This document shows positions 10,205 to 22,050 of a stretch of DNA of 64,000 nucleotides, piece by piece. Source of the DNA: Perognathus longimembris pacificus. Its lineage: Eukaryota; Chordata; Mammalia; Rodentia; Heteromyidae. The stretch covers positions 32,791,979 to 32,855,978 of the forward strand of contig NC_063188.1 in assembly GCF_023159225.1 (NCBI RefSeq), in the 5' to 3' direction. Positions within the stretch are counted from its first letter, which is position 1; each line of letters starts with the position of its first letter. The notes under the pieces are model-generated. The model searched no databases. It was not told where the DNA came from and saw only the letters and a list, made by a program, of their open reading frames with translations. The position numbers were made by a program, and so were the translations under genes.

Positions 10205-12110
10205 TGGTTTACTCACTAGTATAATGAAGAAGTTGGATTAGAGATATTTACAGGCTTATGTACGTCTCATAGTAGATGTAGTAGATGTAGTTCTGCATAT
10301 CACATCACTTGCAAACCCATCTTCTCTGTTGGCCTGGGTTCATTTCCCAGCTTCTCTTTCATTTGTGGTTTCCCTCCCTGAAAATCTGGTCATTACTGGA
10401 TTGGTAACACCCTATTGTTCCTCTTCATGTGCCCATTAAAATTTTAGCAAGGTCAGCTCAAGACTGCATTTCCCCTACAACTGTGTGTTATATCACTGAG
10501 TGTCTCATGCAGGGATCTGTTAGTTGAGAACCCGAGGTCACTTCACTAATTGTCTATGGCTCTCTAGCTATATTTTATTTTTCTAATAGAACCAATTTGT
10601 CCATTTATTATAGACAAGATTGCCTTTGGCCCAGAAACCCTGTCTGGGTGCTGTTTTTATGGTGTGGAAGCTGCTTTGAAACTGAATTGCTGTCTTCCAT
10701 TAGTGTTATCATGACAAGGGAGAGGGAAGCTCAAATATAGGAAGGGGTAGAATAAAGGAAGGGAAAAGTAGTTAAATCAGGACCACTCTTTCAAATATTC
10801 TTATCTTCTCACTCTCTACCTTCAGAAAGGCATCATAGATCAGACAGACATAACTTCATAGCCCAGATCTCTCATTTATTCGCCATGCCATCAATAGGTA
10901 AATTTCTTAAGCTATTTGATTTCAGCTTTCCCATTTATAAAGTTGGTATGGTTTAATATAGATATGATATTAATATACATATAATGTAAATAGCATAAAA
11001 CAAACAATAAATCATAGGTATTCAAATGCCTGAAAACCAACTCTGTAGAGCTCTCTATGGCTATATAAAGAGGACCTTACTGCTTTGCTGGACAGAGCTG
11101 GATCACTGCCCCAGTCATGCAGGCTTATCAGAAAACAGGCCAGTATTCTCAGACCTACAATGGCTGTTAGGCAGCCATTGTCAGACCTTATATATAAAAC
11201 TAGATCATTGTCAGATGCTGTAAGCCTTACTATATCCTAGAGAAGTCACATAAAAGTTTCTGGGAGCAACTTGGGGGCATGAATTGTCATGGGGGCAAAG
11301 TAAAGACTTTCCCCTTAGTGTCTGTCCTTTTTTAGACTTGTGCCTCGCACATAGTATTTCTAGTCCTGAGAACCCTTGTAAGAAAAAACTTACATACTCT
11401 TACTATTGTAGAAAGGGGTACTGATTAGTTTTACATGTTACTGAAGCCTTGGGGATACCACTGTCTACTTGTTAATTAGTTTAGTTCTTAGATAACATTA
11501 AGCTCCACTTCTCCCTAATTATATTCATCCGTATGTCAGTGTAGGTCAAGAGGTAACATGCTTCCCCAAGGGACTGAAACCAAGATTTTGTAAAAGAAGG
11601 CACAAAATCACAAATGTACACTCTGGGAGAGACAGGGCTTCATGTTTAACAATTTCTGTGTTTTTCTCTTTCTGGGCTTATGAGGTTACATTCTCACCCT
11701 TCCTTGAAAGTATGTGTAGTGTGTTGCATTCTAGCCAATGAGATGTGGAAGAAGTGGTGTAAACTTCTCTCTGATCTAGCTCATTGACTATCTTGCAGAG
11801 ATTTTCAGTCCTCTTCTGACCTGCTGCAGAGAACTTAAAGCCTCATGGTGAGAAGTTACTGTCATAAAATAAAAAAAGTAATGGATTCCTGGCGAATTGT
11901 ATTAGGTTTTATGTATATATGAAAGAAATGGTTATTGTGCCAGATCACAGATTTCCATGTCTATGTATTATTGAAACATAGAATATCTTACTTTGACTAA
12001 TGCATATACCTGTCATTTGGCAGAGAAGGTCAGGGACATGGAAATAAATTAATAATAAAATGATTAAGAGTGATATTAGGGGTAAACCACTGGAAGGAAA
12101 TTTTTTTTAA
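10205..12110. other. Mostly unrecognised; contains one MIR
   Basis: No gene is supported. A MIR-like piece lies at 10868-10956. A perfect 10 bp stem with a 5-base loop is at 11157-11181. The rest is unique-looking intergenic or intronic sequence. Confidence 0.45.
10868..10956 (+). repeat. MIR-like fragment
   Basis: 'aggtaaatttcttaagctat' followed by 'ttcagctttcccatttataa' follows the MIR core ('ggcaagttacttaac' ... 'cagtttcctcatctgtaaa') with typical old-SINE divergence. Confidence 0.5.
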
Positions 12111-12111
12111 A

Positions 12112-12716
12112 AAGCAGTTTCACATGGCATGTTGAAAATAACAACAATGATATACCACTTGTTTCCATAACTTGAAGTTCCTTTTGGTTAGCATCATCTT
12201 ATGTGTTCATATGTACATAGCTATTGAGCTATTATGCTCTTCTGCTAGGACATCCTAGACCTGTACTAATTATTCCCAGTGAGGGAAATCATAAAGTCCA
12301 TGCTTCTTTGGGTCTGGCTCACTTCACTTAATAAGGTTTTTCCAAGTCCTTCCATTTCCTTATGAATGGGGCAATGTCATTCTTTCTGATAGAGGCATAT
12401 AATTCCTTTGTGTATATGTACTGCATTTTCTTGATCCACTTATCTACTGAGGGGCATCTGAGTTGGTTCCATATTTTAGCTATAACAAATTGTGCTGCGA
12501 TGAACATAGTTGTGCTGGTGGCTTTAGTGTGGTCTTGCTTGTAATCTTTTGGGTAGATGCCCCAAAGTGGGGCTGCTAGATTGTAGGGGAGCTCTATCCT
12601 TCTGAGGAACCTCCATACTGATTTCTAGAGTGGTTGAATAAGTTTACACTCCCACCCACAATGTAGTAGGGTTCCCTTTTGGCCACATCCCCTCCAGCAT
12701 TTGTTATTATTAGTTT
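12112..12716 (-). repeat. Inverted 5' segment of a twin-primed L1
   Basis: Minus-strand ORF2 C-terminus plus early 3' UTR. The complement near 12716 starts 'AAAACTAATAATAACAAATG' and runs to 'CAACATGCCATGTGAAAC' at 12112. It abuts a plus-strand L1 3' end at 12719, in opposite orientation. Confidence 0.8.
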
Positions 12717-12718
12717 TA

Positions 12719-13030
12719 CCCTTGATATTGCTGTAACTGATTTTAGTACCCTAGATATTGTATATATGTGTATTGGAATTAGGGAAGAGAAAGGTAATAC
12801 CAAAATCGAGAGACAAAGGATAAAAAGACAAACCAATGCAACATCAATACTTACAAAACTATACGGTATAAACCAACTGTACAACTCATGGAGGAAAAGG
12901 AAATGGGGAGAGGGGAGGCAGGGGAAAAATGAGGGAGGAGGTAACAAGTTGGATAAGAAATGTACTCTGCCTTATGTATGAAACTGTAACCCTTCTGTAC
13001 TTCACTTTGACAATAAAGAAAAAATTTAAA
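12719..13030 (+). repeat. L1 3' segment of the same twin-primed insertion
   Basis: L1 3' UTR from 'ttgatattgctgtaactgat' to the 'ctttgacaataaag' end and A-rich tail. In consensus order the inverted segment stops about 60-70 bp upstream of where this one starts. A small loss at the inversion point is typical of twin priming. Confidence 0.85.
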
Positions 13031-13039
13031 TAAAATGAA

Positions 13040-15050
13040 TGAGAGGAATATAGACTGGGAAGCCAGTGCAGGAATGATCAAAGCAGCCTGCAGATGTCTA
13101 GTTCTGTATATTCCTGTTTCAGTTATGAAGAAACCTCCTCTACTACTGTCACTACAGCAGCTACGGCATCTAGAAAGACAAATGATGTTGGAGATGCATC
13201 CCTATTGAGCAAATGTTGTTCTTTATTAAACCTTTGAGGTAGAAGCAATGTTCTAGATCATTTAGTGTGGGTATTTTTTAAGATATTTCTCAGTGGAAGA
13301 GAATTTTCCTGTTTGTCTGTTTTAAGAATATATGTATATATATATATATATATTTTTTTTTTAAAGGAAGCTTATTCTGTATGAGTACCATGGCTGAACC
13401 CTTTTAGGTTCCTTTCATGAGCAGAAGTAGCATATGCTATATCAGAGAGTGGTCTCTTTATTCTATTCTAATTACAGTTGCCTACTTCCCAATCTGCCCA
13501 AGATCAACTCTGGAACTGCCATCTCTGTCTTCCTTTAATCCTGGGACATTGCCTACCTGCCAACCTGCAATCCAGACTGTCTGTGAATGCTTCTCCAAGG
13601 CCCACATGCTGCAATTTATGGGCATTTCCTCTTCTGCTGCTGTCAGCGGAAATAGGGAATGCCTATTACCCATTCTGGCTAACTGCCTTGGCCCAACTGT
13701 ACTTCTTCCTCAAGCTGCTAAACTAACTGCTTTTCATTACCCTAAGAACTCTTCCCTTTTTGGAAGCCTCTCACAATGAGTATTCCAGGCCTGACAGCAG
13801 CTGTACTCCTTCCAATCTCTAAAGAAGTCATTGAGCATTTTACAACTTCTTGATGAAGTCTTAAAAGGAAGTGAATTCTCAGCTAGGTTGGGCCATCCAC
13901 AGTCTCCCAGGGGACTATACAGTGGCTTGAGGGAAATCTCATTTTGGCCTATTACAACATTGCTGCCCTGCCAAAGTACACAAGGCCAGCTGCTGCACTC
14001 CGTTTGAGCTGAGCCAGAGCAATGGAGGGCAGAGTGCAAGAGCAGCAGGGTTTCCCTGACCTAACAAGTCAGGCCTGGCCAGGTCTCAAGGCCAACAAGC
14101 TCCATGCCATGCTGGAGTCTTCACAGCCAACTTTGCATACTTGTTTCCACTCAGCTATGATGAACACAGCATAGATTTCCAGGATCTGGAGGCAGGTGTT
14201 GAAGAGAAATAGAGAAAGAAAGAAGGAAAGATTGATAGAGGAAAAGAGGAGAAAGGAAGGAAGGAGTACTAAAAGGAGAAAGAAAAGGAGCACTCTTTGC
14301 ATCTGAGTGCTCCTGGACCATGACAGTAAACAATGTTGAAATCATATTTACATATAGTTCAATAACCAGAATGTGCGTGCTTGATACATTCAGAACACTG
14401 GGATTATGCCAGAAACAGTAAGCCAGGAGGACTTCCCTGCCCTGGCATGCTTTATCATGCTATAATATCTAAACATACCCAAAAGAACTCAAGGACAATT
14501 CTAGGAAAGAACAGCAGATATGAAGTATGATAGCCCAAATGAATGGACAGAATGCTTAGGCAATTTCCCTCATGCAACTTCATGCCCACTGCAGAGATGC
14601 TCTACCATACTTTTTAAATCCCTACCTATTAGACAAATCTGCTATCTGATGTGACTTCAGAGCCAGCTACAGTCTCTCTCTGGCAACAGCTTTTTGGAGC
14701 TTTGATAACTCATACAGATTTCAGGTAAGACAATAGCAAGCAAGCAATTGTTATACTCAGTACAGCAGGGAAGACACTAAGGACCACCTAAGGAATCATA
14801 TTGATTCCAGTGTTACCAGAAGAACAAAGAAAAGATACATCTTCAACAAAACACCCTTTGAGGATGTGGGGGAAGGTGTGCCAGGACCATATTTATGTAT
14901 TGTTGTTTAGATTTGTATGAAGTTAAAGATTTTGTAATTAGTACTTTAAACAAACCATTTTATTTAGAAAGCCTAGCTCCCTTGACATTTTGCCTTTAAC
15001 AATGGTGATATAACTACCATTCAGCTTCTCTGTAGAACTCAGATGGTTTA
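13040..15050. other. Unrecognised sequence with an AT tract and a GA-rich tract
   Basis: An alternating TA tract followed by poly-T lies at 13329-13364, and a GA-rich run at 14205-14285. Several ORFs of 60-120 codons (for example 13417-13779) have no recognised domain and overlap in other frames, so none is called. Confidence 0.45.
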
Positions 15051-15054
15051 GGAA

Positions 15055-15080
15055 CTCTCTCTCTCTCTCTGTGCTGTGTG

Positions 15081-15125
<45 letters not shown>

Positions 15126-15130
15126 TGTGT
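15055..15130. repeat. (TC)n-(TG)n compound microsatellite
   Basis: A TC run at 15055-15070 is followed by a nearly pure TG run at 15083-15130 with one 'ta' interruption. Confidence 0.95.
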
Positions 15131-15226
15131 TGTCCATTTCCTTTCAAAGAAAAAATATAGAAACCTTAACTTTTTTATCTAAGACTTGATCTGGTTACCC
15201 AAGATAGGCTTAATCTAGGAATTCTT

Positions 15227-15455
15227 TTTTTTTTAATGAAATCTACTTTTATTTATTTATTTAGCCAGTCCTGGGCCTTGGACTCAGGGCCTGAGCACTG
15301 TTCCTGGCTTCTATTTTTTTTTCTCAAGGCTAGCCCTCTACCACTTGAGCCACAGTGCCTCTCTGGCCTTTTCTATATATGTGGTGCTGGGGAATTGAGC
15401 CCTATACTGTATACCAGGCAAGCACTCTTACCACTAGGCCGTATTCCCAGCTCAC
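15227..15455 (-). repeat. IDL-Geo SINE with 13 bp TSD
   Basis: A full dimer on the minus strand with a composite tail (an A-run, about 15 bases, then an ATTT-type run). TCTAGGAATTCTT (15214-15226) and TCTAGCAATTCTT (15456-15468) are the TSD, 12 of 13 identical. Confidence 0.9.
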
Positions 15456-15469
15456 TCTAGCAATTCTTG

Positions 15470-16610
15470 ATGCTAAGTTACTCAACAGTCCACACTTGAA
15501 ATAACTTCTAATACTGCCTTTCACCTTTGACAAGCAGCAATGCATTTCAACAAAGCTATCAGGGCTGAAACATGCATGTGAAACAAGCAAGAAGCATGGC
15601 AGCCTAAGTGAAGGCAAAGAACACTGGGAGGGAGGCTCTTGCCTCCTGGCTTGGCTTTTCCCCATTGAGCCTCTAAGAGGACCAACTTTGAGAGTACAAA
15701 ATCTCAGTAATGAAGGGATTTTAAGAAACAGTTTAAGCCACCACAGAGATGTGTGCAAATCACCCCCATTTAAACAGTTGCTAAAGAATCTCCCTTAATT
15801 ACTATTTAAGTGCTCCCTTTTGTCTGAGTTCTATTTACTGTATTGATGGACTCAAGCTCATTTGTTTTTGTTCGTAGGCCATGTAGGTTTTAGCGAGTGG
15901 GCAGGGAGTGTTGGTGAGACATTATGGGGTATGCAGAGAAAATAGGTGTAAACCCCCCAAATCTAGTCACCCTCTCTGTTTTATTAAGAGCTCAACTACA
16001 GTTGGACATCTCAGAGCCCAAGTATGAGAGAATATGACACAGACTTCTGTCCTAGACAAGCCAGGCAAATCATAGTTGGCAAAGAAATTCCTCTCAGGTA
16101 TCTGATATTTGTCTAGAAAATGTGCAGAGCCATCTGCGCCCTATCCATTTCTGAATAGTCCTATAGAAATCTTCAAAAGCCAGAGCATTTTTTAATTTCC
16201 TGGGTGCTTTAGAGATAGATATAGTACAGAGAAACCAAACTAGAAACTGGCTTCTTTCTCCAGCTGTGTAGAGAGGTTACTTTTAGTTTTCAACATCTAG
16301 CTCGGGGCTTCTTTTCCACTATGGCTCTGCATCTTAGAGGAAAAACTCATTCCTGTTTGATTGATAGGTCACAGGTTTCCACTTAGCCTGTGGCAGTCAG
16401 TCTATTATTCTTATGCCATCTTACTGGTGTGGGAAATGTGTGGATTGGGGGCCATGGTACTGACATTTCAGAGGTATTAGTCTGTCTAGTAGCATCCAAG
16501 CTGGAACACAGTGTTTAAAAAAAAAAGAAAGTATGATACACAGACATGCACACAAACACTTCTCTAATGTTCTTCATTCTTCCATTCCTTCTTCCATTCC
16601 TTTTTTACAC
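15470..16610. other. No recognised feature
   Basis: Unique-looking sequence. The minus-strand ORF at 15402-15758 runs out of the SINE and has no recognisable domain. Confidence 0.45.
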
Positions 16611-16612
16611 CC

Positions 16613-16614
16613 CA

Positions 16615-16668
<54 letters not shown>
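16613..16668. repeat. (CA)n microsatellite
   Basis: Over 25 uninterrupted CA units. Two overlapping ORFs here exist only because CA repeats lack stop codons. Confidence 0.97.
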
Positions 16669-16669
<1 letters not shown>

Positions 16670-16670
<1 letters not shown>

Positions 16671-18960
16671 AAAAATGAGCAGAGGGGTAGATTCTACCTC
16701 ATTGTCTTTCTCTGTGCTCTGTGCCTAATTTACTTGGCCTTACTGCTATACCACATGAATACAGTGAACTATCCTCCACCTGATTTTCCTCTGGTGGTTT
16801 CTTCAGGGATTGGCCATTCTTGAAATCTTTCTTCCCTAGAAAAGCACCTGGATGGGAAAGGTTAACAAAAGCAGCAAGGACCTTGTTTGTGATACTGTAA
16901 TCCATTTAAAATTTTCCTTGTGCTCAATCACCTGAAAGTATCTAACTGAGTGGCTCATTATGGAATATATAAAGGAAGAGATAGGTTCTGATGCTGAGAA
17001 TTTTACAATATGGAAGGAAGAAGCTAACATATACTTCTGTAGACTGAAAATTGCACACCATAGTGGAGAGATGGACTTATTTGTAAACGACTGTAGTCTT
17101 GCTCAATGAACTGAGAGGCCTTAAAGGGCGATACTCTTGTGAGCCAGAGTAACCAGGAATGACTTTGTATAGGAAATAGGAGTTGATGTGGAGTCTAGTG
17201 AATCTCATGCTGGAGCACCACAGTGAGATAGGCTGGCAAACAATTGTACCTGAAAGTGTGAGGGTGTGGAATTGAGACATAGGAAAAGCTATGGGAAATC
17301 ACAACACAACATTCTAACTTCAGTCCTTTTTGTGTTTGTCTTCTGCAGCTTGACCTTTTGGATCTCTACCTATATTTCCAGGTGTCATCTCCTTGAACAT
17401 TGGCATTTAACCAAGCAGCAGCTGGAAACCAGGCTGCTGGAACAATATTGGCTGGATTTCAGGTTGTTTTCAGACCTTCACAGGAGGAAATCTGCTTTGC
17501 TCTTGCTCATTTTAATCAAGACCATGTGCTTTGGGCCCCATGGAAACATAATTGGTGGAATAGTTTCTCCAGTAGTTTATCTTGAGGATTCAATAACAAA
17601 TACAAACTTGAGTTGCTGTGGAAGAGATGTTGGCTGCCTGAGCTCAAAAGCAATGCTCCTAGGTTCCCAAGGGGATTGTTTGTCGTCAAAAGAGAGACGC
17701 TGATGGGCCCCTGGAAATGGCTTAGGATTCTGACGTTTCTCTTATTCCCTCTTCCCCCGAGAAACACAAGAGCTTCTTGTCCCAGTAGCAAGAGGAAACA
17801 AGCATGGGAACTGTGGCCCACTTCAAAAAGCCTTTGGAGCTGGGTATTTCTGCAAACAACTGCTGGCTCAGAAAAAAGAAATTAGTGTGTTGGGGAAGCC
17901 AGGGACCTGGGCCCTAGCCCCAGTGGAGCCATTCATTCCTTATGTGACTTGGGAGCAAGATCCTCCTCTCTGCTTGTCCTTCACATTCTCTTGAAATTTC
18001 ACTTTTTAAAATGAGGGAATGGTCTCTTTTCCTAGGGATCTGTCACTTATGAAACTCTGTGGTAAACAGAGGACTTCCTTTGAAGAAAAGTAGCTTGTGC
18101 GAGAGCTTACTCTAGAGATAACTGTATCCAAAAATGTGGTGGATGTTGGCTCTCTGGTCACTTTTTTTTACCCTTACCTTGCCTAAAAGAATCTCTTTGC
18201 TTATACCTCAAAGTCAACGCATCTCCTTTTCTTTGCATTAATCTCAAACCTAATGTCTTCTTCTAAAATCCAGATGGTCTTAAAGTGAAGGCACCGAATA
18301 CTCTTCTCATTAACTGGAATGTAGGGACATAGGGAGACATGGCAATGGAAGTAAAGTACAGATCTGAAAGAGTAGTTGCCAAAGACCTACATTTCACTGT
18401 GTTCATGTTTTGCTGAAGGACAGCCTTGACTCTCTTCCATTCTCTTTTTTGTTGTTGTTTCCAGAGTGAGTAGAGAAGTACAGAGTACTTATCTCCTACT
18501 TATAACCTATTTGGAAAGCCAATTTCCAGAGATGTTGGTCTTGTTCCCTGTTGGATTTGTCTCAGAGTATCAAGTCACAAAGCATTTCTGCTGACATTAA
18601 GTAGCATTGCACTTATGTCCTATAGGAGGGATATAGAAAGACCTTTAGAGACAAAGAGCCCATAGTTCTTTTCTCTTCCATTTCTATTATTCTTTTTGCC
18701 ATCATGAAATTTGGATTAGCTGAAATTTCCCATGCTCTTATTTGCAGAAAACCTGATATCTAATCTTAGGTCCTCTTACCTAGTCTTGTGACCTTGAGCA
18801 GGAGTCATGTAATGTTGGTTTAGCTCTGAATTATGACTCATAGTCATACATGGAAAGGAGAGTAGGAGAGATGTGGAGAAAGGAATGGAGAAAAGGGGAA
18901 GTGTTTTCTTTTAAATTAAAATCTGTTACTATACTTCATCACCCACCTTATTCTTTAGAT
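16670..18960. other. Unrecognised, possibly with MIR remnants
   Basis: No gene is supported. 'tttaaaatgagggaatggtc' near 18005 is MIR-like. A pyrimidine-rich 'gtgtttgtcttctgcag' at about 17333-17349 looks like a splice acceptor, but the downstream frame (17266-17703) shows no recognised domain. Confidence 0.4.
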
Positions 18961-18965
18961 TTTGT

Positions 18966-19140
18966 TCTGAATGACCTGGCTATTTGTTAAAATCAAATCC
19001 ATCCTCAAAGGCCAAAGATTTATCACCATTGAGGATATTCAAAAGAATGTGTCACAGGCACTGAAGTCAATTATTAAAGAGAAATTCCAAAAAAATGGTT
19101 TGAGCAATGGCAACATCATTGTAACAAATGTATAGGGATT
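18966..19140 (+). pseudogene. Mariner-type transposase C-terminal remnant
   Basis: Conceptual translation gives 'NDLA', then 'LFVKIKSILKGQRF' and 'TIEDIQKNVSQALKSI'. After a frame change at the A-run (19090-19095) it reads 'KWFEQWQHHCNKCI'. The order matches mariner transposases: 'PDLAPCD', then 'LKGRRF', 'IEEIQ' and 'FQKWQRRWDRCI'-like blocks. The residues normally between 'DLA' and 'LF', including the catalytic-region 'PCD', are missing, so it is dead. No terminal inverted repeat was seen. Confidence 0.6.
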
Positions 19141-19144
19141 TAGT

Positions 19145-19469
19145 TTCCCTAGGTGCTGGACTAAAGGGGACACCACGCCTTTGGATGTGCACGTCCTAAT
19201 ATGATTGCGAAAAAGCAGCAGTCACATTACATTACAGTCACACTTCAAATTATTGCCTGTTTCCTCTCCCTTCATTCTCAGTGGGAATTGGCAATGAATG
19301 ATTGCCAAGTTTGGTAGGGAGCAGCTGAAAGCCATGTGGGATATTTACCCTAGTTATGTGCCTATGGCTGTTTTTCTTTACTATACCTGCAATAAAACAA
19401 TGTCATACTACTTTCTGATTCTCAGTGAAGTTCCACAGATAGTAGGATTTCAAGGCAGATTATCCAGAT
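19145..19469. other. No recognised feature
   Basis: Unique-looking sequence between the mariner remnant and an L2 end. It may include unrecognised mariner flank. Confidence 0.4.
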
Positions 19470-19562
19470 GGTACTCTCCTGGAGGGAAGGAATCTCATTT
19501 AGTGTTGAACCTAGATTTTAGAATAATACCTCACTCATAACATTCCATTAATGTTCATGGAT
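19470..19562 (+). repeat. L2 3'-end fragment
   Basis: 'tggagggaaggaatctcatt' and 'ttccattaatgttcatggat' follow the L2 pattern 'gagggcagggac' ... 'caataaatatttgttgaatg' with divergence. Confidence 0.5.
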
Positions 19563-19631
19563 TGGAATAGCTACCCTCATTTTGCCCTGGAAACACCCTA
19601 GTAACCAAAGCAGACTAGGTGTTCAAAGTAT

Positions 19632-21809
19632 ATTTTTTATTTTTTAATTGCTTATTTATTGCCAAAGTGATGTACAGAGAGGTTACAGTTTCATACGTTA
19701 GGCCATGGGTACATTTCTTGTACTGTTTGTTACCTCCTCCCTCATTCCCCCCTCCCCCTCCCCCTTTCCCTCTCTCCCCATGAGTTGTTCAGTTGGTTTA
19801 CACCAAACGGTTTTGCAAGTATTGCTTTTGGAGTCGTTTGTCTTTTTATCCTTTGTCTCCTGATTTTGATATTCCTTTTCACTCCCCTAGCTCTAATACC
19901 AGTATATACAGTATCCAGGGTACTCAGATAAGATACAGTGATAGTGCGGGTAGAACCACAGGAAGGGGATATAAGAGGATCATCAACAATAGAAGCTATC
20001 GTTTCACAGGGCGTGTTGAAAGTAATTACAACAGTGATATAACACTCGTTTCCATAACATGGAGTTCATTCACTTAGCATCATCTTCTGTGTTCATAAGG
20101 GCATAGCTATTGGGCTCTTGTGATCCTCTGCTGTGACTAGCCTAAACCTGTGCTAATTATTCCCTATGAGGGAAACCATAGAGTCCGTGTTTCTTTGGGT
20201 CTGGTTCACTTCACTTAGTATAATTTTTTCCAAGTTCTTCCACTTCCATACGAATGGGGCAATGTCATTCTTTCTGATAGAGGCATAAAATTCCATTGTG
20301 TATATGTACCACATTTTCCTGATCCATTCGTTTACTGAGGGGCATCTGGGTTGGTTCCAGATTCTAGCTATGACAAATTGTGCTGCTGGTGGCTTTAGTG
20401 TGGTCTTGCTTGTAATCTTTTGGGTAGATGCCTAAAAGTGGGGCTGCTGGGTCATAGGGGAGCTCTATGTTTAGCCTTCTGAGGACTCTCCATACTGCTT
20501 TCCAGAGTGGCTGAACCAGTTTACATTCCCACCAACAATGAAGTAGGGTTCCCTTTTGGCCACATCCCCTCCAGCATCTGTTATTAGTAGTTTTCTTGAT
20601 AAAGGACATTCTTACTTGGGTGAGTTGGAATCTCAATGTTGTTTTGATTTGCATGTCTTTTATGGCCACTGATATAGAGCACTTTTTCATATGTCTCTTG
20701 GCCATCCTCATTTCCTCATCAGAGAAGTCTCTTTTTAAGTCTTTAGGCCACTTGTTGAGGGGGCTGTTGGTTCTTTGAGGTTTTGGGTTTTGGAGGAATT
20801 TGATGTTTTTAGTTCTGCATGTATTTTAGATATGAGGCCTTTGTCTGTTTTATGGCTGGTAAAGATCTTTTCCCAACCTGTGGGCTTTCTGTTTATCTTG
20901 GGAGCTATGTCGTTTGCCCTGCAGAAGCATTGCAGTTTGATGCAGTCCTATTTGTTCAGCCTTTCTTTGATTTATTGCATTTCTGGGCCTTTATTAAGGA
21001 AGTTTCGTCCCATGCCAAGGAGCTCAACTGTTTCTCCTACTTCTTCTTGTATTGTTTTGAGGGTATCTGTTTTTATTTTGAGGTCTTTGATCCATTTGGA
21101 ATTGATTTTGGTTCAAGGTGATATATAAGGATCTAGTTTTAGTTTGTTGCAGGTGTTGAACCAGTTTTGCCAGCACCATTTGTTAAAGAGGTTCTCTTTC
21201 TTCCATCCTATATTTTTAGCTCCTTTATCAAAAATTAAGTAGGCATAGTTCTGCTGGTTCATTTCTGAGTCTTCAGTTCTGTTCCATTTGTCTTCAGGCC
21301 TGTTCCTGTGCCAATACCAAGCTGTTTTTACTACTATAGCTTTATAATACAGCTTGAAATTTGGTAGCATAATTCCTCCAGCACTATTCTTTCTGCTTAG
21401 GATTGTTTCTGTTATTTGAGGTCTTTTATTGTTCCATATGAATTTCTGGATTGCTTCCTCTATTTCATTAAAAAATAGTGTTGGGATACTAATGGGTATT
21501 GCATTGAATTTGTAGATAGCCTTTGGCAAAATTGCTATTTTGACAATATTAGTCCTCCCAATCCAGGAGCATGGGAGGTTTTTCCATTTTCTTAGTTCTG
21601 CCTTAATTTCATTTTTCATGTTTTTAAAGTTCTCATCATAGATGTCTTTCACTTCTTTGGTAAGGTTATTCGTAGGTATTTTATGTTTTTTGAGTCTATT
21701 GCAAAAGGAGTTGCTTTCCTGGTTTTGGCCTCGGTCTTCAGGTCATTGGCATATAGAGAAAGGCTATTGAGTTTTGAGGGTTTATTTTATATCCTGCTAC
21801 TTTGCCAAA
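19632..21809 (-). repeat. 5'-truncated L1 (2.2 kb) with 11 bp TSD
   Basis: On the minus strand this covers the ORF2 C-terminal third and the complete 3' UTR. TSDs are GTTCAAAGTAT at 19621-19631 and 21810-21820. The coding remains are broken: 21113-21652 (179 codons, with '[21 protein letters not shown]' and '[16 protein letters not shown]') and 20364-20711 ('[15 protein letters not shown]' block). The A-tail appears as 'attttttattttttaattg' at the left edge. The 5' junction overlaps the TSD by a few bases of microhomology ('aaagtt'). Confidence 0.93.
21113..21652 (-). pseudogene. L1 ORF2 fragment (post-RT region)
   Basis: An uninterrupted 179-codon stretch of ORF2 downstream of the reverse transcriptase domain. 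It belongs to the truncated L1 at 19632-21809. There is no start, no RT and no endonuclease, so it is not a functional gene. Confidence 0.85.
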
Positions 21810-21867
21810 GTTCAAAGTATTTTAATATTAAGATCTGGGATAAAAAATAATACAATCTACTGTAAGG

Positions 21868-22050
21868 ACTGGGGCTATGTGCTTTAGCTTTCAATCCTGA
21901 CTTTACCATTGATTAAGCATTTACCCAAGTCAATTACTAAATTTCAGTTTTCCCAACTGAGGAACTGCATCCTCTTCAACTGATGATAACATTTTCACCT
22001 ACATGCCAGGGCTATGTGAGGATTAAATGTGATCATCTGTAATAGACTCC
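21868..22050 (+). repeat. MIR-like SINE
   Basis: 'gactttaccattgattaagc' ... 'aagtcaattactaaatttca' ... 'gctatgtgaggattaaatg' follows the MIR core and its 3' part, with about the divergence expected for MIR. Confidence 0.6.

Noticed and set aside
13417..13779. 120-codon ORF, overlapped by ORFs in another frame and on the other strand
   Set aside because: No domain or compositional coding signal visible.
16533..16823. 96-codon ORF with a His-Thr run
   Set aside because: Artefact of the (CA)n microsatellite.
17266..17703. 145-codon ORF preceded by a splice-acceptor-like tract
   Set aside because: No recognisable domain, overlapping ORFs in other frames and no matching donor or upstream exon; consistent with chance.
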